From: JBBIII01 sp037446575
GTDB taxonomy: Bacteria; Bacteroidota; Ignavibacteria; UBA10030
Direction: 5' to 3'
DNA: 64,000 nucleotides
Assembly (NCBI GenBank): GCA_037446575.1
Contig: JBBIII010000005.1
Location: forward strand, 27,146 to 91,145
In this document: in pieces, positions 1-9,604 of the stretch
How positions within the stretch are numbered: the first letter of the stretch is position 1
Layout: every line of letters starts with the position of its first letter
Made by a program: the position numbers and the translations under genes
The notes under the pieces: generated by a model
The model's database searches: none
Told to the model about the DNA's origin: nothing
The model's input: the letters and a program-made list of their open reading frames with translations, nothing else

Positions 1-926
1 TCTGTGGGTGAAAAATATGCTGTAGTTCCTTGACTGCTCCGAAAAGCCCACGCGCTGAAAAATGTATTCTTATATAAAGCTCCTAAAGTATCAATTCCCG
101 CGGGGAATGGAGTTGCGCCTAATAATTTAATACCAACATAACTATTTGCCGGTACGCCGCCTGGGAGTGGTTTATATTCGAATGTGTACATCATACGTCG
201 TAACGAATCGAATCCGTTTCCTCCATCATTGAAATAACCAGTAGTCCCGGGTCGTGAATATGGTGTGTTCCTTACGACACCATTATTCCATAAACCGACA
301 TATACATTTTCTAATGTATCGTCACCTTTATTTACTATTGTATAATTTAGAATCACAAAAGCGTCAGTAAAGGGAAAATTCCAGGCATAACTTTCTTGGC
401 GGACATCAACCCCTAAAGGATAATGGTTAAGTATAGTATCGCCTGTCGCTGGAACTCGTGTTCTCCTGTCTGAATACTCCGCTATAAAATCTTGATGACT
501 TACAGCCGCTACATCATAATTTCCCGTATAAGAAAGAGATGATTTCTCAATCATTCGCGAGCCAGTAGCTGTAGTATATTCATATCCTTCACCTGATGAG
601 CCGGCTCTATCAGTAACGCCAGTGCTTACAAAGTATTGCGCGCGAGATTTGGAAAACGCGCCAATCCATAATCCGCCTTGGTAAATATGCTCAATCTGAG
701 AATTCTTAGGATATTCGCAAGATGGCTGTGTAGGCCAATATCTATTACGCGTGCCTATCGTGCCAAAGTTTGTGATTGTCATTCTTATATTACCTACCGT
801 TGTATAGTAAGTATCTTGATCATCACTTACTTTCGATAATCTCTGGGCAAATAAACTTGTCGCAATACCGCTTAAACAAACGCAGACAGTAATCCCTTTA
901 ATTAATTTTGATTTACTCTTTAGCAT
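1..926 (-). CDS. Secreted/surface protein, C-terminus beyond window edge
   Basis: An open frame runs leftward from an ATG at 926 to the window edge without a stop, about 308 codons visible. The first residues (MLKSKSKLIKGITVCVCLSG...) form a basic n-region and hydrophobic core ending near FAQ, a typical signal peptide, so the protein is exported. The rest is rich in Gly, Tyr, Asn and Thr with repeated aromatic motifs such as YQGGLWIGA, a style common in large secreted proteins of the Ignavibacteria/Kryptonia group (recalled similarity, not a database match). No catalytic motif is recognised. The C-terminus, where a type IX secretion sorting domain would sit, is outside the window. Function unknown. 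Confidence 0.75.
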   Translation of the reverse strand, partial: MLKSKSKLIKGITVCVCLSGIATSLFAQRLSKVSDDQDTYYTTVGNIRMTITNFGTIGTRNRYWPTQPSCEYPKNSQIEHIYQGGLWIGAFSKSRAQYFVSTGVTDRAGSSGEGYEYTTATGSRMIEKSSLSYTGNYDVAAVSHQDFIAEYSDRRTRVPATGDTILNHYPLGVDVRQESYAWNFPFTDAFVILNYTIVNKGDDTLENVYVGLWNNGVVRNTPYSRPGTTGYFNDGGNGFDSLRRMMYTFEYKPLPGGVPANSYVGIKLLGATPFPAGIDTLGALYKNTFFSAWAFRSSQGTTAYFSPT

Positions 927-1084
927 TATGAATTTTTTAGATGTGAAAAAGAGGTCACATTTCTGAAGTTCAACATTAACAACTACATCCTAACTTACAC
1001 TCGTCAATATAATTTTATAGTGGAATTAATTTAAGTATTTTTTTCCAATAAGCAATGATAAAATAATTTTTTTTTCTTATTCTT

Positions 1085-3442
1085 TTATATACTCTTTGAC
1101 GGTATCCTTAATACCTGACCAACGACAATTTTATTATTGTTTAAATTATTATGTTTTTTTAGCTTTTGAATATCTACATCATACATCTTCGCTATTGAAT
1201 AAATGGTTTCCCCTTTTTTAACTTTATGGGTGGGTGAAAATATTCCTGTGCTTTGAGTTTTAACCGTCCTAGAGGGATTGCTCTTTGATGCGCTTGTAAT
1301 AATCTTCACGCGCGCTTCCGGTTTATCATAAATATCAAGCGATTGACCAACAAAAATTTTTGATGTTTTAAGATTATTCCATTGTTTTAAATCGCTTATT
1401 CTTACTTCGTACATATTAGCAATTTTTTCTAGCGTTTCTCCAGCTTTCACAATATGTTGTATCCAATCTGTTGAAGATACATTTACTCTTGTTTTTTCAG
1501 TCTCTGCTTTCTGGGCTTCTTTAAAATCACCCTTTAGCATGGCTTGCTTCTGAGAAAACTCCAACTCATTAATTTTCATTAATTGTTTTACTCTATTAGA
1601 AGCAACCCATATCGTTATCGACTGCCCAGAGTAAATATGCTCGCCATAAGCAATATCGTTCCAATTTCGTATATCGCTTGCACGCACGCCGTACCATTCC
1701 GCAATGTGTCCTATTGTATCGCCTCGCTTAACAATGTAGATAAGTTTTCCTTTACCCCTTGGTTGCGTTAATTCCTTTGGTATTTTTTTTGCTTTCGACT
1801 TAGTCGCGTCAACTTTCTCTACATAAGCTCTTACGGCGCCAAAATTCATTCCCCGCACTTCCGGAGAATAATTATATGCAACCTTACTATTTACTACATC
1901 TCGGGGAATTGGTATTGCTAATACTGTCCCAATCGATAATTTTCTATCGGATCTTAAATTGTTCACCTCTTTTATTAGAGTTGTAGTTAGCCCATATTTT
2001 TTCGCTACCGAAAATACGGTCTCTCCTTTTTTAATTGTGTGTAATGCCCAATCTTTCTTTTGCTCTTCAGGAATTTTTTCATAATTGTTTAAAAAGATTT
2101 CTTTTCTGCCGTAAGGTATCCGAAATTTATATCCAGTAACACCCGGCGGCGTACACCAACGCAATAGCTCAGGATTCAAATCTTGAAGCGTATCAACTGT
2201 TGTGATAGCGCATTTTGCTAATACTCGCAAATCTACACAATCATTTATCTCGACCACATCATACATAAGTGAATCTGAAACAACAAAATTAGTGAACCCA
2301 TGTTTTTCCGGATTTAATACAATCCGCGCTACAGCAATATATTGCGGTATATAATTTCGTGTTTCGCGGGGCAAGTATTTTCTCATTTCCCAAAAATCAG
2401 TTGAACCACTGCGGCGCATTCCTCTAAAAATTCTACCCGCGCCTGCGTTATACGACCCGAGAGCTAAATTCCAATCCCTAAACTCTGTATATAAATCCTT
2501 TAAATGCCTTGCCGCGGCGCGCGTTGATTTTTCAAAATCGCGCCGTTCATCAATCCACCAATTCACTCGCAAACCGTATAAAGATCCAGTCCCTTTCATA
2601 AACTGCCATAAACCAACAGCTTTAGCCCATGAACGAGCGTCTGTCCTTAGCCCGCTTTCAGGCATAGATACAATTATTAGCTCCTCTGGCACTTCCTCTT
2701 CAATAAATATTCTCTTCATCATCGGAAAATATTTACCAGATAGATATAACCATCGTTCCATATGCTGACGACCTCGCCCCATAAAAAATGCTGTAGCTCG
2801 CCCAACATATTCATTGAATGGCAATGGAACTACTGTTCCCTTTATTTCGAATCTCGGCACCTTTACATCTAAGAATCCACCCTGCTCAACTATTTGATTC
2901 AATTTTTCCCGCAACGCATATACTGATGCCTCGGGACCCAGACTATCAATTTGTGCAATATACTTTTCGTAATCCTCAATTACACTTTTGCTTAGCTCCA
3001 TATAATCTTTTGAACTATCAATACTTGTATACTCACCAAGCTCATTTAATATCTGAATTGCCGCTTCAAATTCCTCTCCACAACTTACAGTATCGCCCAA
3101 TTCTTGCGAAGCTAACGCTATTAAATAGCGTTGACGCGCCTGTTCTAACCGTTGAAGAATCACTTCTGTATCTTCTTCTACCAATTCGGTTAAAGCTTGC
3201 CTACCGCTCGTATCCATCCCATTTATTCTATTTGTCTCGCCGGAATTCGCTAAGCTATCTACGCCATTCGATATCCTATTTTGATTAAAATTTAACGGAG
3301 CTGAATTTGCCTTATTTGGCTGTGTAGCAACTTCTATTGAATTCTTAGATTTGCTTGATTGGTTGGACTTAGAACGAGTTGTTTGTTCTGAAGAACAGCT
3401 AAATATACTTAACGCTAAAAACAATATAACTAATCTTTGCAT
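1085..3442 (-). CDS. mltD: Lytic murein transglycosylase with four LysM repeats (MltD-like lipoprotein)
   Basis: Cleaves the glycan strand of peptidoglycan between MurNAc and GlcNAc. Residues 1-16 are a lipoprotein signal with the acylated Cys at 16 (IFSC), so it is probably anchored in the outer membrane. The SLT domain spans about 230-390, with catalytic Glu262 in MPESGL, then GLWQF and the SYNAGAGRI motif near 330-338. Four LysM modules follow at about 466-512, 566-613, 661-705 and 737-782, each with the (V/I)KxG(E/D)T signature, for peptidoglycan binding. The stretch at 85-190 is helical with no named domain. At 785 aa it is longer than E. coli MltD, which carries two LysM repeats. AGAGG precedes the ATG. 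Cut by neither edge nor frameshift. Confidence 0.9.
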   Translation of the reverse strand: MQRLVILFLALSIFSCSSEQTTRSKSNQSSKSKNSIEVATQPNKANSAPLNFNQNRISNGVDSLANSGETNRINGMDTSGRQALTELVEEDTEVILQRLEQARQRYLIALASQELGDTVSCGEEFEAAIQILNELGEYTSIDSSKDYMELSKSVIEDYEKYIAQIDSLGPEASVYALREKLNQIVEQGGFLDVKVPRFEIKGTVVPLPFNEYVGRATAFFMGRGRQHMERWLYLSGKYFPMMKRIFIEEEVPEELIIVSMPESGLRTDARSWAKAVGLWQFMKGTGSLYGLRVNWWIDERRDFEKSTRAAARHLKDLYTEFRDWNLALGSYNAGAGRIFRGMRRSGSTDFWEMRKYLPRETRNYIPQYIAVARIVLNPEKHGFTNFVVSDSLMYDVVEINDCVDLRVLAKCAITTVDTLQDLNPELLRWCTPPGVTGYKFRIPYGRKEIFLNNYEKIPEEQKKDWALHTIKKGETVFSVAKKYGLTTTLIKEVNNLRSDRKLSIGTVLAIPIPRDVVNSKVAYNYSPEVRGMNFGAVRAYVEKVDATKSKAKKIPKELTQPRGKGKLIYIVKRGDTIGHIAEWYGVRASDIRNWNDIAYGEHIYSGQSITIWVASNRVKQLMKINELEFSQKQAMLKGDFKEAQKAETEKTRVNVSSTDWIQHIVKAGETLEKIANMYEVRISDLKQWNNLKTSKIFVGQSLDIYDKPEARVKIITSASKSNPSRTVKTQSTGIFSPTHKVKKGETIYSIAKMYDVDIQKLKKHNNLNNNKIVVGQVLRIPSKSI

Positions 3443-3496
3443 CTGCCTCTTACGTAATTCTTGTAAATATTTTATGTAGTGATAAAATACAACATC

Positions 3497-3530
3497 AAAT
3501 TCGATTAATCAAGAAGATTAGATCGAATTT
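3497..3530. repeat. Imperfect inverted repeat upstream of mltD-like gene
   Basis: Arms 3497-3510 and 3516-3530 are complementary over 14 bp with a single unpaired G (3521) and a 5-base loop (AAGAA). The repeat lies 55 bp upstream of the mltD-like start. There is no adjacent T-run, so a terminator is unlikely. It could be an operator or a leader hairpin. Confidence 0.4.
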
Positions 3531-3902
3531 AAATTTCAGTAGCTAATTTCAACGAGTAAGTATTTATTGCAAAAAATCAATCCGACTTTAAAATATATTC
3601 TATATCGCATTCATGCATAACAGCGATCAATTATTAATAAATATTGATAAACAGATATTCAATTCTCAATAAAATTTTGCTTTTTATTTATACTTCGTAC
3701 TGTTCTAATAGAAAGTTCACTTTAAAAATCTCTTAAAAACAACAACTCGATTCTTTTTTTTGAAATATTCATTATTATAAAATCCAACAAAATAATTTAA
3801 GATATCTATTAACGCTAATTCATTAACAATACAGCTTCAAATATGGTATTTTATCGAACTTGCTAAATTCTTAATTTCTTAGGATAAACAACCACTGCAT
3901 CT

Positions 3903-3924
3903 ATTATTGAATCGATTCAATAAT
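3903..3924. promoter_or_regulatory. Perfect 22-bp palindrome, candidate LacI-family operator
   Basis: Each half reads ATTATTGAATC, and the two halves are exact inverted copies meeting at a central CpG (3913/3914). A perfect palindrome with central CG is the usual form of a LacI/GalR-family operator. It lies 124 bp upstream of a LacI-family regulator, so autoregulation is the simple reading (inference). No second copy was found by eye upstream of the dehydrogenase or uxaE. Confidence 0.55.
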
Positions 3925-4048
3925 TTGTTTTTTTAAAAAATAAATATTAAATTTTTTAAAATTTTTATTGTGATGTTCAAATCAGTTTATCTATAAATCA
4001 TTTACTATTAGATAAGCAAGTTTTTTATAACAACCTATTTAAAGAATT

Positions 4049-5101
4049 ATGAAAAAAATAACAATTGAAGATGTTGCTAAACGAGCAAAAGTTTCAAAGG
4101 GGACAGTATCTGCAGTTATTAACGCCAAAACTTCAGTAAAGCCGGCAACCCGCGATCATATTTTAGAAGTAATGAAAGAACTAAATTTTAGACCTCGCGG
4201 AATGGCTATGAATTTAAAAAATGGCAATTTAGATAAAAGTATTGGAATAATTTTAAAAGACATTAATTATCCTTTCTATACTTCTATTGCATTGGGCGTA
4301 TCAAAGTACGCAAACAGTAAAGGGTATTCAGTAGTTGTGGCAAGCTCTAATGACAGTCATGAGTGTGAAAAAAAACTTACGCATTTATTTTCCGCTAAAG
4401 ATATTAAAGGCGTAATTATTGCTCCTGTGGTAGAAGGAACTGCAGAAATTGAACATCTTTTTAGACTAAAAATGATTAATTATCCTTTTGTTCTTCTTGA
4501 AGATGTAAAAGGTATTCAAGCAAATGTAGTTGCCATCGATAATAAAAATGCAATTAAACAAGCTGTCGCCTACTTAATTGAGAACGGTCATAAAAATATT
4601 GTCCATTTTGCAGGTCCGCCGCAATCATCTCATACTCAAGAACGAATCGAGGGCTTTCGTCATGCATTTAGCGAAAGCTCGTTAATTTTTAGAGATGAAA
4701 TGATTGTATCGATTGGTTCTGATTTCGACGAATGTTTCAAAAAAACTAAGGATTACTTCAAAAATCTGCACACAGAAGACTATCCTACAGCAATTGTGTG
4801 TTTTAATGATCATCAAGCCCTAGCAGTTATACTTGCGCTTAAAGAACTATCTATTAAAGTGCCTGATGATATTTCTATCATAGGCAACGATGATATTTAC
4901 TATGCGAGAATTTATCCTGTTCCATTAACAACAATACGCACACCGCAACATGAAATAGGAATAAAGGCGGCGGAAATATTAATAAGGGCTATTGAATCGC
5001 CAACACTTGTGTCACTAGAACGAGTATTTCTTTCAACTGAATTTATTGTTCGCGAATCTTCAAAAATAATAAAAACACCTTCGTTGCAAAAAGCCAATTA
5101 A
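4049..5101 (+). CDS. LacI/GalR-family transcriptional regulator
   Basis: DNA-binding regulator of a sugar-catabolic gene set, probably released by a sugar or sugar-phosphate ligand. The N-terminal LacI helix-turn-helix covers residues 3-50 (ITIEDVAKRAKVSKGTVSAV, then the hinge helix near 50-58). The remainder is a periplasmic-binding-protein-like core, including IGIILKDINYPFY, DNKNAIKQAV and the C-terminal FNDHQALAVI and PVPLTTIRTP motifs. Length 350 aa is normal for the family. The gene converges with the FAD/Fe-S dehydrogenase (31 bp between stops), and uxaE lies beyond that, which suggests it controls sugar-acid use. The ligand cannot be read from sequence. Confidence 0.9.
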   Translation: MKKITIEDVAKRAKVSKGTVSAVINAKTSVKPATRDHILEVMKELNFRPRGMAMNLKNGNLDKSIGIILKDINYPFYTSIALGVSKYANSKGYSVVVASSNDSHECEKKLTHLFSAKDIKGVIIAPVVEGTAEIEHLFRLKMINYPFVLLEDVKGIQANVVAIDNKNAIKQAVAYLIENGHKNIVHFAGPPQSSHTQERIEGFRHAFSESSLIFRDEMIVSIGSDFDECFKKTKDYFKNLHTEDYPTAIVCFNDHQALAVILALKELSIKVPDDISIIGNDDIYYARIYPVPLTTIRTPQHEIGIKAAEILIRAIESPTLVSLERVFLSTEFIVRESSKIIKTPSLQKAN

Positions 5102-5131
5102 CGCGATGCAGGGAAGCTTAAATTATTTCAA

Positions 5132-7996
5132 TTATAAGAATTTATTAACGTTTAATTTTCTACTACCTTCGAATGACTGATTTAAAAGCGTAACTGGATG
5201 GATTGTTACAACGTTTGTCCCTTGTTTTATTTGAATTTGACAAGTTCCACATCCCGATAAAACAAAATCAGGTTTTACTCTCTTTATTTCTGCAAATAGC
5301 TTCGAACCTATTTTCATCGACATATCAAAATTTTCTTTCTTCATTCCATATGTTCCTGCGATACCACAACAGGCATCCTCAATTTTTTTAATTTCCAAAT
5401 TGGGAATCAAACTTAATAAATCAATAGGGCTATATTTTGCTTTCTGCGCTTTTAGATGACAAGGAGCATGATAGACTGCCTGTTTATTGATAGGAATAAA
5501 ATCGCCTTCAAATTTATTTTCTAAAAAAACATTACCTAAAAATGAGTGAATATCATAACTATCCTCTGCAATTTTAATTAAAGCAGAATTATCAGAAAAT
5601 AAGTCAATATATTCATGCATAAATGCGTAACCGCAAGATGCGCTTGAAAATACAATCGGGATTTTCTGCTCGGCATAAGGCAACAGAACATTTATATTGT
5701 ATTCAATATCTCTAATCGATCCGCTAATGTTTCCGTATGAAATTTTTGCGATGTTGCAGCATTTCCAATCCGGAAGAATTACATCAAAATTTAGTTTTTT
5801 TAATAATTGAATACTGTTCTCTAATTCTCCATCCGGATCATTAAATTGAGCGGCGCAACCACTCCATAATACTACTTTCTTTCTCTGTTCAATTTGTTCA
5901 GATGAATATTTCCTATACCTTGAAAAAGTTGGAAATTCTCTCCTTCTATCAATGCCTGTAATATAGTGCATTACTTTCCTCACTAACACGTTGGAAAGTA
6001 TTTTGTTGCTTAATGGCGATAATATAGACGATAACCGGCTTACTTGCCTTCCCCGCTGTAAAATAAATTCATTAATCTTATAATATTTTTTCTTGTACAA
6101 TTTTTCCTTTGCTAAAATCACAATTCCGGGAATATTCACCGCTGTTGGACAATCTGTTAAACATTGCGCACAATTGAAGCAATAATCCATAATCTTATAA
6201 AATTGCTTAGATACAAATACAGATTGATCAATTTTTCCGGAAAGAATTCCGCGCAAAATATTTGCTTTTGCTCTTGCGGTCGCATCTTCCCTTCCTGTTG
6301 CTTTAAATACCGGACAATATTCTCTGCAAGTTCCACAACCATGACATTTTTCAATTTCTTCTCGCCATAAATCGGAATCTAATTTTGATGATATCGGTAG
6401 ATAGGAATAATTTGGCGAATAACGCAAATTATCATTCCAGTTATAAGTTCTAACAGGAAGCTTCATTTCGGGATGCATAATACCAACAGGATCAAAAAGA
6501 GTTTTTATCTCTCTGAATAATGGAATAAGCTGAGGAAAAAATTTTTCTAAAAACTGCGCGCGTAATCTTCCATCGCCATGTTCACCGCACAAAGTACCCT
6601 TAAACTTCAAAATTATATCTACATACTCATTCATAAGCTCATTTGCAAAATCAAAAGATTGCTTATCCTTAAAATTCAGAATTGGGCGTAAATGCAAATT
6701 ACCATCTCCTGCATGGCCGAACATTGCGTAATTAAAAGGATATTTGTTCATCATTTCGGAAAGCGCTACAAGAAATTCTGGAAATACATCTGGATGCACA
6801 GCCGCATCTTCTGTAAATGGTGCGGGCTTCTCATTACCCTGAATTTTATTCAAAATAACGGTTGCAGCTTTTCTGACTTTAAGAATATTTTCAATCTCTG
6901 TTTCATTTGTCGAAAACGCTCCGACGTCAGCTAATTTGTTCTTTTCACTGATAATTTTTTTAGCTTCGATAAGTTTATTTTCAATATTCTCTAATTTATT
7001 ATCTTCAAATTCTACATATAAAAGATACTTTACAGATTCCGGAAGAAATCTTCTTAACTCCGGCTTAAAAGAAAGGGCAAGTTTAATAAATGAATGATCG
7101 ACAAATTCTATTGCTGAAGCTTCTAAGTTTCTTAAATGCTGAACCGCAATTCCCATTTTCTGTAAGTCCGTAAAATAAAGCGAGATCAATCCTCTATGTT
7201 TTATAAGTGGAATTGTGTTTAGCACGGCATCTATAAAAATTCCTAAAGTACCTTCACTCCCTGCCATTAACGATGCCATATTCAAATGAGTTGTGGTAAG
7301 AATATCCCATACTTGATAACCAGAAGAATTTTTAGTTGCATGCGGTTTACTATTAATTATTTCTTTAGAATACTCGATGAGAAGCTCCCTAACCTTTTCA
7401 TAATAAGGCCGATGAAAATCGTCTAACGAAGAAATTTCATTTAGAGGAATATTTTTAGCTTTGAATATTTTTCCGTTGGATAGGATTAAATTAATCTCCT
7501 CCACGTGTTTGTACATATTTCCATGTTTGATTGTGTGAGGTCCACCGCTATTATTGCCTAACATGCCGCCAATCACGCAAATGTTACCGCTACTTGGGTC
7601 GGGACCAAATTTACATCTATACGGAAATAAATATTTTTGTAAATCGTTTAGAACAACTCCAACACCGCAATTGACTAATCCTTCTGTAACAATTTCAATC
7701 TTATTGAAATGTTGAGTCATATCAAGAATAACTGCTTTGCCTACTGCATTACCCGATAAACTCGATCCAGCCCCGCGTGGTAATATTGGAATTTGATATT
7801 TCTTACATATCTCCACTGTTGTAATAACGTCTTCGATGTTGTGTGGTATCACCACTGCTAATGGAGAGATTTCAAAAAGACAAGCGGCAGTGCTATAAAG
7901 TTGCAACGTTACAGTATCCCAACTTACTTTGGCTTTGAGTTTCGAATCTAACTCTAAAAGCCAATTAGGCAAGTTTTTATTGATTTTGTTTTTCAT
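5132..7996 (-). CDS. FAD-linked oxidase fused to 4Fe-4S and CCG domains (D-lactate/2-hydroxyacid dehydrogenase type)
   Basis: Probably oxidises a D-2-hydroxy acid and passes electrons to the quinone pool. Residues 40-260 form a PCMH-type FAD-binding domain (LPRGAGSSLSGNA, then GGMLGNNSGG near 143-152). Residues 270-515 form the FAD-oxidase C domain (GHAGDGNLH at 427-435, GEHGDGRLR at 471-479). Two ferredoxin-like clusters follow: Cys551/554/557/561 and Cys606/609/612/616. The C-terminal third carries CCG-type cysteine motifs (HAPCHLK, then CCGIAGTYG). It is one 954-aa chain that combines the GlcD and GlpC/LldE-like roles. The substrate is unproven: lactate, glycolate or another hydroxy acid are all possible, and the uxaE neighbour hints at a sugar acid. 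Confidence 0.88.
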   Translation of the reverse strand: MKNKINKNLPNWLLELDSKLKAKVSWDTVTLQLYSTAACLFEISPLAVVIPHNIEDVITTVEICKKYQIPILPRGAGSSLSGNAVGKAVILDMTQHFNKIEIVTEGLVNCGVGVVLNDLQKYLFPYRCKFGPDPSSGNICVIGGMLGNNSGGPHTIKHGNMYKHVEEINLILSNGKIFKAKNIPLNEISSLDDFHRPYYEKVRELLIEYSKEIINSKPHATKNSSGYQVWDILTTTHLNMASLMAGSEGTLGIFIDAVLNTIPLIKHRGLISLYFTDLQKMGIAVQHLRNLEASAIEFVDHSFIKLALSFKPELRRFLPESVKYLLYVEFEDNKLENIENKLIEAKKIISEKNKLADVGAFSTNETEIENILKVRKAATVILNKIQGNEKPAPFTEDAAVHPDVFPEFLVALSEMMNKYPFNYAMFGHAGDGNLHLRPILNFKDKQSFDFANELMNEYVDIILKFKGTLCGEHGDGRLRAQFLEKFFPQLIPLFREIKTLFDPVGIMHPEMKLPVRTYNWNDNLRYSPNYSYLPISSKLDSDLWREEIEKCHGCGTCREYCPVFKATGREDATARAKANILRGILSGKIDQSVFVSKQFYKIMDYCFNCAQCLTDCPTAVNIPGIVILAKEKLYKKKYYKINEFILQRGRQVSRLSSILSPLSNKILSNVLVRKVMHYITGIDRRREFPTFSRYRKYSSEQIEQRKKVVLWSGCAAQFNDPDGELENSIQLLKKLNFDVILPDWKCCNIAKISYGNISGSIRDIEYNINVLLPYAEQKIPIVFSSASCGYAFMHEYIDLFSDNSALIKIAEDSYDIHSFLGNVFLENKFEGDFIPINKQAVYHAPCHLKAQKAKYSPIDLLSLIPNLEIKKIEDACCGIAGTYGMKKENFDMSMKIGSKLFAEIKRVKPDFVLSGCGTCQIQIKQGTNVVTIHPVTLLNQSFEGSRKLNVNKFL

Positions 7997-8018
7997 ATAG
8001 GAACAATTATACGCATAT

Positions 8019-8050
8019 TTAAAACAAAACGCCCGATAAGGATCGGGCGC
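8019..8050 (-). terminator. Rho-independent terminator downstream of uxaE
   Basis: Stem CGCCCGAT (8030-8037) pairs with ATCGGGCG (8042-8049) around a 4-base loop. On the minus strand the stem is followed by TTTTGTTTT. It ends the uxaE transcript and implies that the dehydrogenase downstream is expressed by readthrough or from its own promoter. Confidence 0.8.
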
Positions 8051-8098
8051 TTTATATTTTTTTTACTCTAATAAAAAATACTACTTTAGTTAGATTGT

Positions 8099-9346
8099 TT
8101 ATTTTAGAAATAACGGAGATAAATGCCGCTTAAAAATATTTCCTGTTACAGCTTCGCTAACTGTTTCCTTATAAGTCTTCAATGCTGAAGTATAACGCGC
8201 ACCCATTTCTGCGGCGACTTTAAAAGCAACGTGAAGCATCTGCCTCAAATGTATATTAAAATCCGGACAATTTTGTTCGTGTTGCAGCGCCGAAACAAAT
8301 TTTTCTTTAGTCCATCCAGCAACTTCTGAGGGCAAAGGAAGCTTTGCTCTATCTATTGCAACAACGGTTGCATATGGCTTGCATAATTCATCAATCCGTG
8401 CAAATGCTTGAGCATAGATTTCTTTGGCAATCTCTAAGCCCTCTCCATCAGCCGAGGCTAATCCAATTATTTCTTCTAACCACGTGGTGCCAGCAGTCTT
8501 TAAATGTAAACCGGCGTTATGTTTCTTGATAACCTTATTTATTATCGGATAAAGTGAAAATTTATCGCTTCCTGAGTGTACGCTAAGTTTAAGATTTTTT
8601 GGAAGATTAAAAATATTAACAGCATAAGCTATAACAAGAATATCCTCTTCAAATTCCTGCGCAAATGAATTCACATCTCCAACATAATCAATGCCTTTTA
8701 AGAATTGACCTGAAAACTTTGGAGCTATTGTTTGCACCGGAATCCCTTCTTGCGCAATTGCCGCGAGAATAAAAAATAATTCTACTGGTGTTTGCGGCGT
8801 GTCGGTTTCATCCATAGATACTTCAACAATAAAATTATCTTCTCCTTTATTCCTTTTAATATGCAGAAAAGTCTTTGCAGCCTCCTTAACCGCATAAAGG
8901 TATTTTGTTCCAATTGCCTTGATAGACTCTTTAGTTACAACGATATCCCGATTCACACCTGGTATTTGCAAATTTCCAATAAACTTCTCATTGGAACGCT
9001 CAAAAGTTTCAAGCTCGCTTGCTTCAGCAGTTTTTCCAATATAGTCTGCAACGTCAAGCGTAAAGAAATTGCAGTGTGGAATAAATTTATCAACATTACT
9101 AATACCGATATGATCAGCATCGACATAATATGAATTTGTCCAACCTGTTTCTTTTACAGCCACATCAGCTTCGCGTCTTGTATCTTCTGGATTTGTACCA
9201 ATAATCGTATGTTCACGGTTAGATTTATTCCAGACTGGCACAACTTTTATGCCTTGCTTCTCTGCCAGTTGTAAAGCTTTTAATTGCGCAATACCTTGAT
9301 GACCAAACCTATCTCCAACACCAATCGAATATTTTTCTATTCTCAT
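8099..9346 (-). CDS. uxaE: Tagaturonate epimerase family protein
   Basis: Interconverts D-tagaturonate and D-fructuronate in galacturonate breakdown, as described for the Thermotoga UxaE family (known for the family). The N-terminal signature YSIGVGDRFGHQGIAQLKAL and the internal stretches VEVSMDETDTPQTPVELFF, APKFSGQFLKGIDYVGD and LSVHSGSDKFSLYP match my memory of that family, which has a TIM-barrel-like fold and acidic/His metal ligands. Length is 415 aa. AGGAG stands 5 bases before the ATG. It is the only uronate-specific enzyme in the window: uxaC, uxuA and uxuB are not here. No signal peptide, so cytoplasmic. The family call rests on motif recognition. Confidence 0.75.
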   Translation of the reverse strand: MRIEKYSIGVGDRFGHQGIAQLKALQLAEKQGIKVVPVWNKSNREHTIIGTNPEDTRREADVAVKETGWTNSYYVDADHIGISNVDKFIPHCNFFTLDVADYIGKTAEASELETFERSNEKFIGNLQIPGVNRDIVVTKESIKAIGTKYLYAVKEAAKTFLHIKRNKGEDNFIVEVSMDETDTPQTPVELFFILAAIAQEGIPVQTIAPKFSGQFLKGIDYVGDVNSFAQEFEEDILVIAYAVNIFNLPKNLKLSVHSGSDKFSLYPIINKVIKKHNAGLHLKTAGTTWLEEIIGLASADGEGLEIAKEIYAQAFARIDELCKPYATVVAIDRAKLPLPSEVAGWTKEKFVSALQHEQNCPDFNIHLRQMLHVAFKVAAEMGARYTSALKTYKETVSEAVTGNIFKRHLSPLFLK

Positions 9347-9604
9347 TTCATCTCCTAGCTTTATCGTTAACTTTAATAAATAAGATAATCTTCAACACAT
9401 CTTTTTCTCACTTAAAATTTTAAAATACTCTCCCCTTCTTAAAGTTCTGGCTTTTCAAAGTTTGTAAAAACGTCTTATCTAAATTAACTAGAACTTACTA
9501 TTTTATATAAAAGCTTGTATATATTTAAACATTTTTTTTGCCATCGTCAATAGAAAAAACATTTAAATTTTCTAATGATCTTTTTTATCTATTACAATTT
9601 TTAA

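Larger units (their letters stand above)
3443..4048. other. 606-bp AT-rich gene-free region between divergent genes
   Basis: No convincing coding frame on either strand. It must hold the promoters of the leftward mltD-like gene and the rightward lacI-family gene. Two inverted repeats stand out and are listed separately: an imperfect one at 3497-3530 and a perfect 22-bp palindrome at 3903-3924. The rest is poly-A/T-rich with nothing further recognised. Confidence 0.7.

Noticed and set aside
2818..3288. Open frame of 156 aa on the plus strand
   Set aside because: Lies fully inside the mltD-like gene on the other strand, has no ribosome site and no recognisable motif.
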